Source of the DNA: Halonatronomonas betaini
GTDB taxonomy: Bacteria; Bacillota; Halanaerobiia; Halanaerobiales; Halarsenatibacteraceae
Direction: 5' to 3'
DNA: 64,000 nucleotides
Assembly: GCF_015666175.1 (NCBI RefSeq)
Contig: NZ_JADPIE010000001.1
Span: forward strand, 1 to 64,000
Shown: piece by piece, positions 42,311 through 50,335 of the stretch
How positions within the stretch are numbered: position 1 is the stretch's first letter
Layout of the letters: the number at the start of each line of letters is the position of its first letter
Translations under genes and position numbers: made by a program
The notes under the pieces: model-generated
What the model saw: the letters and a program-made list of their open reading frames with translations, nothing else
Told to the model about the DNA's origin: nothing
Databases searched by the model: none

Positions 42311-42679
42311 CTAATTATTTGTGTTTCTCATCATTTCCTGTATTTTGATCAAATTTGCTATTTCTTGATTAGATAACTTCTTTCCCTTATATTCTACTCT
42401 AAATTTATTTAATATATCCTCTAATTCAGCTCCTTCCTCATAATACTTATTAAATAACTCTTCAACTTTTCTTTTTTCATTACTTTCACCTAAGAGATAA
42501 TCAAGACTACAATTGAATAACTCAGACAATCTTAATAGCATCATGGTATTAGGATAACTTTTATCATTTTCATAACGGGATAAAGTAGCTTCAGTTGTTT
42601 CTAATTCTTCGGCTAATTCCTGTAAGGTATAATCATACTCAATTCTTAACTGCTTTAACCTTTTTGAGAAATTTACCAT
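42311..42679 (-). CDS. XRE-family repressor (phage cI/ImmR-like)
   Basis: A 122-residue protein with an N-terminal HTH (FSKRLKQLRIEYDYTLQELAEEL, then TEATLSRYENDKSYP) and a helical C-terminal part. Transcribed divergently from the ERF-DnaD-DnaC genes, with the intergenic region carrying face-to-face promoters, it is the likely lysogeny repressor of the module. AGGTG lies before the ATG. The ImmA peptidase encoded next is its probable inactivator. Confidence 0.86.
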   Translation of the reverse strand: MVNFSKRLKQLRIEYDYTLQELAEELETTEATLSRYENDKSYPNTMMLLRLSELFNCSLDYLLGESNEKRKVEELFNKYYEEGAELEDILNKFRVEYKGKKLSNQEIANLIKIQEMMRNTNN

Positions 42680-42699
42680 TTAAATCACCTCTTAAATTG

Positions 42700-42795
42700 A
42701 TTATACATCAATAATAAAATAAAAGCAATAAAATTATTAAAAATGTATAAATAATTTAAAAAAAGCTTTACAAGTTACAAAAATTATAGTATAGT
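42700..42795. promoter_or_regulatory. divergent promoters of the phage switch
   Basis: Rightward: TTTACA (42767-42772), 17 bases, TATAGT (42790-42795). Leftward on the minus strand: TTGCTT (42728-42723), 17 bases, TATAAT (42705-42700). The AT-rich interval between them is where the XRE repressor would bind. Confidence 0.75.
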
Positions 42796-42848
42796 TAAGT
42801 TAATATTAAAAAATTGCAAAATACAATCCATAGAAAGGAGCATTCATA

Positions 42849-43454
42849 ATGCATCAAAGTCCCGAAATTGATAAAATAATCTCTGAATTTCATAGATTTC
42901 AACAGCAAGTCAAATTTCCTGAAAAGGCCAGGACAGCTGCAGGTCAGGGCTATAAATACATGACCCTGGATGATTTAATAGACCATGCCAGAAAAGCCAT
43001 GGCCGGCCTGGGCTTAAGTTTCTCCCAGGAAGTCCGTTCTGGCGATAATGGCGATATCGAATTAATGACCAGAATCTATCATACCTCTGGCCAGTGGCTT
43101 TCATTTGGACCCCTGGTTTTACCGGCAGATAATGGCAGGGATATGAATAAAATTCAGCAGACCGGTTCAGCCATAACCTATGCCCGGCGTTACAGTCTGG
43201 CAGCTGCCTTAGGTATTGCCTCAGAAGAGGATAACGATGGCCAGAGGCTAAAAGATATAGCTGAAGTTACAATTAATTCTGAGCCGATAGAGCCACCAGT
43301 CGATAAACTCAGGAAGTATTACCGGGAAAACAAAGGAAATACCCGAAAATTAATAGATGAAATTATAGCAAAAGAAGGCAGCTTAGCTTCACTTTCTACT
43401 GCCAGAAAACTTTATTTATTAGATACTATTGAAAAAAATAATAAGAAATCTTGA
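42849..43454 (+). CDS. ERF-family single-strand annealing recombinase
   Basis: A 201-residue ERF protein: YKYMTLDDLIDHARKAMAGLGLSF, GSAITYARRYSLAAALGIASEEDNDG (in part) is the hallmark. These phage proteins anneal complementary single strands during recombination. First gene of the rightward operon, with AGAAAGGAG upstream. It is followed, overlapping in another frame, by an HNHc-like gene and DnaD/DnaC replication genes, a classic early-phage order. Confidence 0.9.
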   Translation: MHQSPEIDKIISEFHRFQQQVKFPEKARTAAGQGYKYMTLDDLIDHARKAMAGLGLSFSQEVRSGDNGDIELMTRIYHTSGQWLSFGPLVLPADNGRDMNKIQQTGSAITYARRYSLAAALGIASEEDNDGQRLKDIAEVTINSEPIEPPVDKLRKYYRENKGNTRKLIDEIIAKEGSLASLSTARKLYLLDTIEKNNKKS

Positions 43455-43470
43455 GAGGAGAATTCATAAT

Positions 43471-43911
43471 ATGATTTTTAAAGCAAATAGAATTTCAGTA
43501 AATAGTTTAAAAGAGGGAATGAAGTTAACTGTCCAGGTCAGCGAGGAAAACCAGGTAGAGGCCTTAAGGAATATCCATAAATTAATTAATCAGCCCCTGC
43601 AGGTAAAGATTGAGTTAGATCAGGAAATTAGAAATAAACAATTAAACGAAATAACAGAAAGCCAGCAGCGAGAAATAGTCGATTACTTTGAAATTATCAG
43701 CCAGCAGTTCGGGTTTGACCTTGAAAAGACCCACCTAATTATGAAGGATAGATTTGTCCAGGATAAGAATAATCCCTGGAAACACGATTTTTCCTTAGAT
43801 AACTGCTCTCAGTTACTTGCCGATGATTTTATCTGCTGGTTAATAGATTACTGTTATGCTGAAAAACTTGAAAGAGCTCTGGCAGATTTAGACTCTGATA
43901 AATCAGCCTAG
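43471..43911 (+). CDS. putative phage HNHc_6/NinB-like recombination protein
   Basis: A 146-residue protein of the type found between recombinase and replication genes of Firmicute phages. The C-terminal pattern FGFDLEKTHLIMKDRF, then FSLDNCSQLLADDFICWLIDYC is typical of the putative HNHc nuclease family. The N-terminal 50 residues resemble a small beta domain. ATG 43471 has GAGAGGAG upstream. The nuclease role is inferred from the family name and not proven here. Confidence 0.62.
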   Translation: MIFKANRISVNSLKEGMKLTVQVSEENQVEALRNIHKLINQPLQVKIELDQEIRNKQLNEITESQQREIVDYFEIISQQFGFDLEKTHLIMKDRFVQDKNNPWKHDFSLDNCSQLLADDFICWLIDYCYAEKLERALADLDSDKSA

Positions 43912-43922
43912 GAAGTGATCAG

Positions 43923-44780
43923 ATGGAAAATCAAAACAAAAAATTTGGCTGGATAAAACTATACCGTTCAATCATGAACCACTGGATCTGGGATGTAAGA
44001 GAGGCTTTTTGCAAAAGGGCAGCATTTGTTGATCTATTAATGCTGGTTAATAAAGAAGATAAAGAAATTGAATTTGGCAATAAATTAATCATTGTCAAAA
44101 GAGGCGAGAGAATAACCTCTCTAAAATTTCTTTCTGAACGCTGGGGCTGGTCGACTACTAAATTAAATAACTTTTTAAAACTTTTAGAGAAAGATAAAAT
44201 TATATCTCTAAAAAAAGACAGCCGAAAAACCCTGATCAAGGTCTGTAACTATGAGGATTATCAGGTGTATATTTCTTCAGAAAAAAACGAAGAAAAAACG
44301 AATAAAAAACGGCAAAAAAATACTGAAAAAATGGAGGAAAATACAAACAAGAACTTAAAGAACTTAAGAACTTCTGAAGTTGTAGGAGGAGACCTGCCAG
44401 TTCAGCCTCCAAATCAACCTGACGAAATTTCTCTTAAATTCAATGAGATCTTTGGGTTCCCCTTAACCCCGACTTATCTCCAGGCTATTCAGGGTTACCT
44501 TGATAAAGGTTTAACCAAAGATATGATAGTCCTGGCAATAGAACAGACTGGTTTTCATGGCTCGAAAAACTTTGCCTATCTCAAGGGCATTTTAAATAAC
44601 TGGCATAACACCGGAATTCGAACTGTTGAAGAAGCCAGAGAGATGATTGCAAAACATGAAAAGAATAATGTTATTCAATTCAATAAAAGAAAGGGAGGTA
44701 AAAGTAATGGGCAGAGAAATATTTCAGGAGACAATGGCAAAGACAAGAAAACAGCGAATGAATATGGCAAATACTTCTAA
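43923..44780 (+). CDS. phage replication protein, DnaD-like
   Basis: A 285-residue replication initiator/loader. The N-terminal winged helix begins FGWIKLYRSIMNHWIW and includes SLKFLSERWGWSTTKLNNFL; a K/E/N-rich linker (about 115-165) leads to a DnaD C-terminal domain (about 175-240) ending FAYLKGILNNWHNTGI, the typical YxxxI-x-W motif. It should recruit the DnaC-like loader encoded next. The last 74 bases overlap that gene. Confidence 0.87.
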   Translation: MENQNKKFGWIKLYRSIMNHWIWDVREAFCKRAAFVDLLMLVNKEDKEIEFGNKLIIVKRGERITSLKFLSERWGWSTTKLNNFLKLLEKDKIISLKKDSRKTLIKVCNYEDYQVYISSEKNEEKTNKKRQKNTEKMEENTNKNLKNLRTSEVVGGDLPVQPPNQPDEISLKFNEIFGFPLTPTYLQAIQGYLDKGLTKDMIVLAIEQTGFHGSKNFAYLKGILNNWHNTGIRTVEEAREMIAKHEKNNVIQFNKRKGGKSNGQRNISGDNGKDKKTANEYGKYF

Positions 44781-45525
44781 GAAATCAAAGGAGAATGTCT
44801 CAAGAGAGGACTCTGCTCATCTAGCCGTGCCTGTTAAACCTGTCAAGCCATTTGATAAACTGGCAGAAGCTAAAAAGAATATGTTAAAGAGTCTGGAACT
44901 TCCAGATCGGTATCAGGGCAAAGACTTTGATAATTTCAAGGCCGACCTGCTAGGTGATGGTGCCGATAAAACCATTAAAGAAATCCAGTCCTACGCCAGC
45001 TCCTTTGTGAAATTACGGAAGAAAAACAACTGGGCCCTATTTACTGGTGGCTATGGCCTGGGTAAGACCCACCTGGCAGTTGCAGCCTTTAGAGAAGCAG
45101 CAGTTCAGTGGGCCTATCATATGGCAGAAAAGTCCAGCAATCCCTATTATCCTGGCAGACCAGATTTAGGTCGAACTTTCCACTTTATTACCAGTTCAGA
45201 TCTAATCCAGGAGCTCCGGAATAGCTATGATTCTGAACTGCAGACTGAAGAAGCTACACTTTCCAGGTATAAGCGGTCCTATCTGCTTCTTCTTGACGAC
45301 CTTGGCACTGAGCGGGCCAGTGACTGGCAGAAAGAGAAACTTCATCTCATCTTAAATTACCGCTATAATCATCTTCTGCCAACAATCATTACAACTAACC
45401 TGGATTCAGCAGAACTAAAGGGTCAGATTACTCAACGCCTGCTGGATAGAATCATTGAGGCAACTGATAATGGCAGGTATATCTGGCAGCTGAATGGAGA
45501 GAGCTATCGAATGAAATCGTCTTAA
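44707..45525 (+). CDS. DnaC-like helicase loader ATPase
   Basis: A 272-residue AAA+ protein: Walker A GGYGLGKTHLA, Walker B LLLLDDLGTE, sensor I ITTNL, and arginine finger region QRLLDRI. It loads the replicative helicase at the phage origin. ATG 44707 lies seven bases after GGAGGT, inside the DnaD gene; the frame is open upstream but without support. Followed by an untranslated hairpin (45558-45588, TGGCAGCCA with TGGCTGCCA). Confidence 0.88.
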   Translation: MGREIFQETMAKTRKQRMNMANTSKKSKENVSREDSAHLAVPVKPVKPFDKLAEAKKNMLKSLELPDRYQGKDFDNFKADLLGDGADKTIKEIQSYASSFVKLRKKNNWALFTGGYGLGKTHLAVAAFREAAVQWAYHMAEKSSNPYYPGRPDLGRTFHFITSSDLIQELRNSYDSELQTEEATLSRYKRSYLLLLDDLGTERASDWQKEKLHLILNYRYNHLLPTIITTNLDSAELKGQITQRLLDRIIEATDNGRYIWQLNGESYRMKSS

Positions 45526-45614
45526 AATGGGGCAAATGTAAGTTACTGATAACAGGGTGGCAGCCATTAGATTATCTGGTGGCTGCCAATAAATCTTGAT
45601 ATGGAGGTGCTTAA

Positions 45615-45977
45615 ATGTTAAATCAAATAAATTTAATTGGACGCCTGACAGGAGACCCAGAACTTTTTTATACAGCTACTGGTCAGCCGCTGGCAAGTTT
45701 TGCCCTGGCAGTACAGCGTTCATTCAAGAATAAAGAAGGAAAGAAAGATGTTGATTTCATAGAAGTTCGGGCCTGGCAGAGACTTGCCGAAGTCTGTGCC
45801 GATAATCTCCGCAAGGGCAGGCTTGTTGCCGTTGCTGGCAGGCTCCAAATAAGTAAGAATACCAGAGGTAGTAAGACCTATGAGAATGCCCAGGTTATTG
45901 CCAGAGAGATTAATTTTCTCGACTGGCCAGCACCAGCCCAAAATGCAGCAGAAGAACTCATTGAAGTACCATTTTAA
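45615..45977 (+). CDS. ssb: single-stranded DNA-binding protein
   Basis: A 120-residue OB-fold SSB: LNQINLIGRLTGDPELFYT at the start and FIEVRAWQRLAEVCADNLRKG in the middle. It ends in PF after acidic residues (EELIEVPF), a short version of the usual acidic tip that contacts partner proteins. GGAGGTGC precedes the ATG. Part of the phage replication set. Confidence 0.92.
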   Translation: MLNQINLIGRLTGDPELFYTATGQPLASFALAVQRSFKNKEGKKDVDFIEVRAWQRLAEVCADNLRKGRLVAVAGRLQISKNTRGSKTYENAQVIAREINFLDWPAPAQNAAEELIEVPF

Positions 45978-46021
45978 TAGTTAGTTCAAAGCTTAAATAT
46001 TAATTTTAAAAACAAATTATA

Positions 46022-46065
46022 GAGGAGGGAGCCATCCGCAAGCTAGCAGTGATGGCGACTAAATG
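46022..46065 (+). promoter_or_regulatory. SD separated from its start codon by a hairpin
   Basis: GAGGAGGGA (46022-46030) is 32 bases before ATG 46063. Between them GCCATC (46031-46036) and GATGGC (46051-46056) pair. Folding would bring SD and ATG to about six bases, a normal distance, so the hairpin seems to be bridged by the ribosome. Confidence 0.55.
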
Positions 46066-46350
46066 ACAATTAGAAACCTTATTAATAGATTACCAGATAA
46101 AGAAATTGAAAAGATGAATTTAATTCTAGATATTGAAGAGATGACACCGACTGATAGCCCCGATATCGGCTGGGAAAGAAAAATAATCTGTCCTAGCTGT
46201 TATAAAAAGACATTATTGTTGAAAACCAATAGCAAAACTGGTGCTTATTATAAATGTTTAGAATGTAAGAATTCAGGAGAGCTGATAGTGCTCTATCACG
46301 ATCTCTTAGGAAAATCATTAATGGTTAGTGAGGCAGAACCTGGCCTATAG
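46063..46350 (+). CDS. small zinc-ribbon protein of the phage module
   Basis: A 95-residue protein with one zinc ribbon, ICPSCYKKTLLL then YYKCLECKNSG, reminiscent of the DnaG/CHC2-type or TFIIS-like ribbons in phage DNA-processing proteins. The flanks are helical and acidic. No family assigned. Its end overlaps the next gene by 23 bases. Confidence 0.65.
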   Translation: MTIRNLINRLPDKEIEKMNLILDIEEMTPTDSPDIGWERKIICPSCYKKTLLLKTNSKTGAYYKCLECKNSGELIVLYHDLLGKSLMVSEAEPGL

Positions 46351-46630
46351 CAGAAAGTTTCTGGTAGAAAGCTACCGCCAGAAGGCTAAAGAATTAGGCC
46401 GGCCTCCAACAGTTAAAGAAATTAATCTGGACCCAGAGATGGCCTCTTACTGGTCTTACTATCGTCATATCGGTTTAAAAGAGGATATCTGTAACCAACT
46501 AAAGATCAGTAATATACCGGCTACTATTTATTATCTCTTTTGCGCTGATTGCCTTTATGACAGCAGCAACTGTGGCAGAAATCCCTTTGACTGTGCCAGG
46601 GAGGCCGAACTTTATTTTACAGCCAGATAA
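46328..46630 (+). CDS. protein with homing-endonuclease-associated repeat and cysteine cluster
   Basis: A 100-residue protein. GRPPTVKEINLDPEMASYWSYYRHIG (in part) fits the short repeat found beside HNH homing nucleases, which binds DNA; the C-terminal part has four cysteines (FCADCLY, NCGRNPFDC) that may hold zinc. GTG 46328 is the only practical start. It could be a late transcription regulator. Followed by a strong terminator. Confidence 0.6.
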   Translation: MRQNLAYSRKFLVESYRQKAKELGRPPTVKEINLDPEMASYWSYYRHIGLKEDICNQLKISNIPATIYYLFCADCLYDSSNCGRNPFDCAREAELYFTAR

Positions 46631-46638
46631 CTCAAAAT

Positions 46639-46670
46639 CCCCTATCATATAAATGGTAGGGGCCTTTTTT
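46639..46670 (+). terminator. terminator of the early phage operon
   Basis: CCCCTATCA pairs with TGGTAGGGG, one G-U, then six T. Confidence 0.85.
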
Positions 46671-46748
46671 CTGTCTTATATTTAAGTCTTTTCTTTTTAG
46701 ATAATATAGACTTGTATAAAAAGACAAATTTATAGCGATAAACAATAA

Positions 46749-46775
46749 AACGGCTGGCATTTTGCCAGCCGTTCC
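46749..46775 (-). terminator. terminator of the Fn3-protein operon
   Basis: AACGGCTGGC and GCCAGCCGTT form a perfect ten-base stem with a five-base loop; AAAA upstream gives a T run on the minus strand. Confidence 0.82.
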
Positions 46776-46796
46776 ACCATTAATCTATATTAATCC

Positions 46797-47705
46797 TTAA
46801 AGGACGAAACTATAGTCGCCAGTTTCACCTTTAAAGAGGTCTGCACTGTTTTCTTTTTCAGGGATTATACCAGGCTTGATGGGATCTAAACCGGTATCCT
46901 GGAAGCTGGAATACCTATTGATGGCTACAAGGCCTAATGAATGATCGCCTGTAGATTCCATTCTGTAGATATAGTATTCATCGGCACCGTCAACTGGCTG
47001 CCAGTTGATCTCTACAAAGTTGTCATCATTAAGGTCAGCAAAGTCTGGAACAGAGCTCATGTGAGCCATGCTCGGGTTGGTCTCCTTGCCATTAACGACA
47101 GCTGTAACGGCATAGAGGACAGCATTATCGCCTTCAGTACCGACGACATAGGAGTCGATAGTCGTTGGTGAGAATAGCTGTTGGGTCTCCTGGGTGATTC
47201 TGAAGAAGTATTCCCCTTCAGGCTCTAAGTCTTCTAGCAGGACGATATTTCTCTCTCCGGCCTCGGCACCAACGAAGATGCTTTCAGGATAGGAGCCTGC
47301 TCTCTCGCCGTACTGCAGGTAGACAGGGCCGTCCTTTGAGACATCAAAGCTGATCTGAACTGTATCAGCAGTGATATTTTCAACCTCTACCTTTGAGATC
47401 AGGTTATACATCGGCATATGCTTTAAGGTATCACAGGTATACTTCATGAAGAGGTTATAGCCTGTGAGAGGCCTGCCAGCAGCCCTGGTCTTCCAGGCAG
47501 CCTTGTCAGCTCCGTTTAATAGCTGATACATGGCAGCAGCTTCAGTAAATCTGCTCCTGACACTCTTCTGTCTGGCAGTATTAGGCTGGGTAGCCTTTGT
47601 ATGCCTTCTTACATAGTTGATCCCCTTCCATTTAGCGAAGACCATCGAGTCTCCAAACTTTCCAGCAGCATCTATTGAAAATAGTGGTCCAGTTACTTTA
47701 GCCAA
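46797..47705 (-). CDS. phage-associated protein with fibronectin type III part
   Basis: A 302-residue protein. Residues 1-110 (AKVTGPLFSIDAAGKFGDSM, then KWKGINYVRRHTKATQPNTA) are of a type seen in clostridial prophages, probably virion-related. Residues about 125-200 and 205-290 look like Fn3 or similar beta domains (YLQYGERAGSYPESIFVG, EINWQPVDGADEYYIYRM). The start is a TTG at 47705, eight bases after AAAGGAGG; the upstream frame has no site. It is oriented against the other phage genes. Confidence 0.7.
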   Translation of the reverse strand: MAKVTGPLFSIDAAGKFGDSMVFAKWKGINYVRRHTKATQPNTARQKSVRSRFTEAAAMYQLLNGADKAAWKTRAAGRPLTGYNLFMKYTCDTLKHMPMYNLISKVEVENITADTVQISFDVSKDGPVYLQYGERAGSYPESIFVGAEAGERNIVLLEDLEPEGEYFFRITQETQQLFSPTTIDSYVVGTEGDNAVLYAVTAVVNGKETNPSMAHMSSVPDFADLNDDNFVEINWQPVDGADEYYIYRMESTGDHSLGLVAINRYSSFQDTGLDPIKPGIIPEKENSADLFKGETGDYSFVL

Positions 47706-47814
47706 AGTAACCGCCTCCTTTAAATTTAATTTTTGAAGCTTAATACCTTTTAAGAATAGCATAATAGAGTAATTAAAGGTATAATGGGTGTTTGCAAAAG
47801 ATGATATTTTCTGT

Positions 47815-48003
47815 TTACCTGCATTTAGCCATCATTTCTGCAATCAACCCTCTATCAGGCAGCATTTCTTCTACAGGTGCGACAACTTCCAGCCTGTCGC
47901 CAGTAGAACCGCAGATAGGGCAGACTTCATCAGTCAATTCACCGGCTATCTCCATGACCTTTTGCTGCCTGCATTCCAGGCATTTAACTACATACATTAG
48001 CAT
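47815..48003 (-). CDS. small zinc-ribbon protein
   Basis: A 62-residue protein with two CxxC pairs, KCLECRQQK and VCPICGSTG, spaced for a zinc ribbon, followed by an acidic/hydrophobic tail. AAGGAG precedes two in-frame ATGs (48003 and 47997). It is cotranscribed with the similar mini-gene at 48060-48194. Confidence 0.65.
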   Translation of the reverse strand: MLMYVVKCLECRQQKVMEIAGELTDEVCPICGSTGDRLEVVAPVEEMLPDRGLIAEMMAKCR

Positions 48004-48059
48004 CAGCTCCTTTTATATTATAAAGCCAGTTAGATTTAAGATATTATCTAATCAACATA

Positions 48060-48194
48060 CTAACTGGCATAATAGATTAAGTCCTTGCCCTCGGCACCAC
48101 AGATCATACAGAAGACATTATTTAAGAGGTTAGAGGGCATCTCATCAACTCTGGTCAGCTGTTCGCAGTTTTCGCAGTAGATATAGTCAGCCAC
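48060..48194 (-). CDS. 44-residue zinc-ribbon mini-protein
   Basis: A tiny gene with a very good SD (AGGAGG) eight bases before GTG 48194, an ATG two codons earlier also being in frame. The product has CENCEQLTRVDEM and CMICGAEG, two CxxC pairs about 21 residues apart. It is similar in plan to the next protein downstream (47815-48003). It is too short for usual gene finders, but SD, frame and motif agree. Confidence 0.65.
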   Translation of the reverse strand: MADYIYCENCEQLTRVDEMPSNLLNNVFCMICGAEGKDLIYYAS

Positions 48195-48334
48195 CGGCAT
48201 TACCTCCTTTTAAGATTATGGTTTTATTATATGGCTTAAGAACTAAAAAAGAAGGCCTAGCGTTTGCAAAATCAATGAGTTGTAAATTCTACCAGTAGCA
48301 GATATAATGGATATATCAATAAATAAAAGGGGGA

Positions 48335-48436
48335 ATGCAGCTGACCTACAGGAGGGAAGACCTCGTGGAGAGTTACCTGCGAAAGTCTAAAGAGTTAATC
48401 GGTGTTTTTCTTATAAATAACATTGCTTTATTGTAA
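48335..48436 (+). CDS. possible 33-residue peptide
   Basis: An ATG just after GGGGG, or a GTG at 48365 eight bases after AGGAGGG, opens a frame reading YRREDLVESYLRKSKELIG and ending in a hydrophobic tail. Two overlapping SD-start pairs in frame are suggestive, but nothing else supports it. The rest of 48201-48512 is empty apart from AT-rich promoter-like sequence. Confidence 0.3.
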   Translation: MQLTYRREDLVESYLRKSKELIGVFLINNIALL

Positions 48437-48512
48437 TTAAAATGCTACAATTAAATTAACAGATAGATTAAATGTAATTATATTAAACATTTAATCCAGA
48501 GGGGGGATTAGG

Positions 48513-48863
48513 GTGAGTTCAAAATTAACATTTGAAGAGATCGGTCAAAGGTTAAGAAAAGCTAGAGAATCATCAGGTTTCACCCAGTCTGATGTTGAAG
48601 AGATGACAGGTATAAATAGAGTCACAATATCTAATATTGAAAGAGGTCAAAAAAAGATTGACTCGTTATTATTAAAGAAGTTTGCCAGATTATATGGATA
48701 TTCTCTTATGTATTTTCTAGAAGAGCCAGAGGAATTTGAAGAAGTATCAATAGCCTTTAGAACAGAGGGTTTAGATGATAACGAAAAAGAAAATATTAAT
48801 TGGACAAAGAAAATTCTATTTAATTTTAATGACTTAAAAGAGATCAAAAAAGATGGTGAATAA
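48513..48863 (+). CDS. XRE-family regulator of the ImmA-PIN cassette
   Basis: A 116-residue HTH protein: IGQRLRKARESSGFTQSDVEEM then INRVTISNIERGQKKI. The C-terminal tail is acidic. It starts at a GTG behind GGGGGGA and is followed three bases later by an ImmA/IrrE gene. It is the probable antitoxin or repressor of the three-gene cassette XRE-ImmA-PIN. Confidence 0.85.
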   Translation: MSSKLTFEEIGQRLRKARESSGFTQSDVEEMTGINRVTISNIERGQKKIDSLLLKKFARLYGYSLMYFLEEPEEFEEVSIAFRTEGLDDNEKENINWTKKILFNFNDLKEIKKDGE

Positions 48864-48866
48864 TCT

Positions 48867-49634
48867 ATGGCAAACACTTTAGAAACTAAAGCCAAAATTC
48901 GTGCCAGTGAAATAAGGGATAAATTAGGCTTTTCCAAAGAACCGGTGGCTAATATATTTAGCCTTATTGAATCTTTAGGAATTTTATTGACTAAAAAGCC
49001 GATTTATGATTCAAATATCTCAGCTTATTTCATTCATTATAAAAATAACTACTTGTTTTTTATAAATAGTGCTCATACTTTAGGGCGGCAGCATTTTTCT
49101 GCTGCCCATGAACTCTATCATTATTATTATGACAAAAATTTAAATGGGACTATCTGTGATACTTTTAAATTTAAAAATCAGCGGAATGAAAGTGAAACCC
49201 TGGCTGATTATTTTGCAGTCCATTTTTTAATGCCTGAAGACGGCATCTATAAATTCTTTAATCTAGTCGGCGAGGATATCGATATAAATAAAATAATTAA
49301 AGCTCAAAATTATTTTAAAGTTAGTTTCAAAGCTATGCTTGTTCGTTTAAAAGTTCTAGGATTAATAGATAAAAGCGAATATGATAGATATTCAACTATC
49401 CATTTAAATTCAACCTTTGCCAGACTGGGGTATACAAGAGAGCTAATTAGACCAACAGAAGAAACCTATATCCCTCAAAGCTATTTGGAAATCTTATATG
49501 AAAACTACGATAAAAATCAGATTACAGAAAGAGCTTATAAAGAGTATCTATCAGATGTAGGCTTATCAATTGAAGATTTAAAAATTGAAGAGGAGGTAGA
49601 GGATCTTGCTGAAGAAACCTCCTTTGATTATTGA
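48867..49634 (+). CDS. ImmA/IrrE family metallopeptidase
   Basis: A 255-residue M78-type peptidase. The zinc motif is HELYH in HFSAAHELYHYYYD, and the third ligand is offered by ESETLADYFAVHFLMPE. A helical tail (about 150-255) follows. Together with the XRE gene before it and the PIN gene that overlaps its end by 29 bases, it forms a compact cassette. Such XRE-M78 pairs act as toxin-antitoxin or anti-phage modules, the peptidase or its partner being set free when the phage enters. Confidence 0.85.
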   Translation: MANTLETKAKIRASEIRDKLGFSKEPVANIFSLIESLGILLTKKPIYDSNISAYFIHYKNNYLFFINSAHTLGRQHFSAAHELYHYYYDKNLNGTICDTFKFKNQRNESETLADYFAVHFLMPEDGIYKFFNLVGEDIDINKIIKAQNYFKVSFKAMLVRLKVLGLIDKSEYDRYSTIHLNSTFARLGYTRELIRPTEETYIPQSYLEILYENYDKNQITERAYKEYLSDVGLSIEDLKIEEEVEDLAEETSFDY

Positions 49635-50160
49635 TAACTGTGTTTTAGGAAATCTCCATTCAGCAAAAGGGTTATATCTTTTAGACCTTTTATATCCTGG
49701 AGAGATTATTATCCCTTCCCAGGTATTAGAAGAAGCAACATTGAAAAGCGGATTGTTTCAAGAATTAAAGTTATTAAAAGAAAGGGAAGTATTTCAAATA
49801 TATACTATTGATGATATAAGTGAAATGCGTAGGTTTGCCAAACTAGAAAGAAGGTTTAAAGATAATGGAGAGGCACAGGCCAAGGGGGAAGCTGCTGTTT
49901 TAACAATAGCTGAGATCACTAAAGGCACTGTCTGTAGTGATAATATCAGTGATGTTAAGCCTTATATAAATAGGCATAAGATGGAGTTAAAAACAACTCT
50001 AGGTATCCTTTTCGATGCATATTTTCAGAAAATAATTGACCAGAGCCAAGGCGAGGAAATGATAAAAAATATTATTAAAGATGGCAATAAGATACCAGTT
50101 AATACATTTAAAGATGTTATCAACTGGTTTGAAAATGAAGAAGGAAGAGAATTATTTTAG
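49606..50160 (+). CDS. PIN-domain protein of the ImmA cassette
   Basis: A 184-residue PIN-like protein: the first acidic residue is in LIIDNCVLGNL, others in GEAQAKGEAAVLTIAE and in TVCSDNISDVKPY, with the late ELKTTLGILFDAYF helix of the DUF3368-like branch. It is a probable ribonuclease toxin. TTG 49606, ten bases after AGGAGG inside the ImmA gene, is the start. Translational coupling suggests controlled dosage. Confidence 0.75.
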   Translation: MLKKPPLIIDNCVLGNLHSAKGLYLLDLLYPGEIIIPSQVLEEATLKSGLFQELKLLKEREVFQIYTIDDISEMRRFAKLERRFKDNGEAQAKGEAAVLTIAEITKGTVCSDNISDVKPYINRHKMELKTTLGILFDAYFQKIIDQSQGEEMIKNIIKDGNKIPVNTFKDVINWFENEEGRELF

Positions 50161-50286
50161 GAGGTTATAATTGAATGCCTGGATTATTAAAAAAATATTA
50201 ATAATCGCTTAAATACATATAAAGTTAATAATATTAATGATCCAGGAAATTATTCAATATTGCAAACAAACCCCATATAAATAACC

Positions 50287-50335
50287 AACCTCCTCTGATA
50301 GGATAAACATATCCTAAACACGAGGAGGTTTTTAT
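50287..50335 (+). promoter_or_regulatory. hairpin that hides the amidase ribosome binding site
   Basis: AACCTCCTC (50287-50295) is the exact complement of GAGGAGGTT (50322-50330), which is the SD of the amidase gene, five bases before its ATG. An inner stem TAGGATA/TATCCTA (50299-50316) stabilises it. The T run after the stem means it may also act as a terminator for the upstream cassette. Confidence 0.75.

Noticed and set aside
47788-48133. Plus-strand frames of 70 and 113 codons
   Set aside because: They oppose two zinc-ribbon mini-genes that have SD sites and CxxC motifs; the plus frames have neither.
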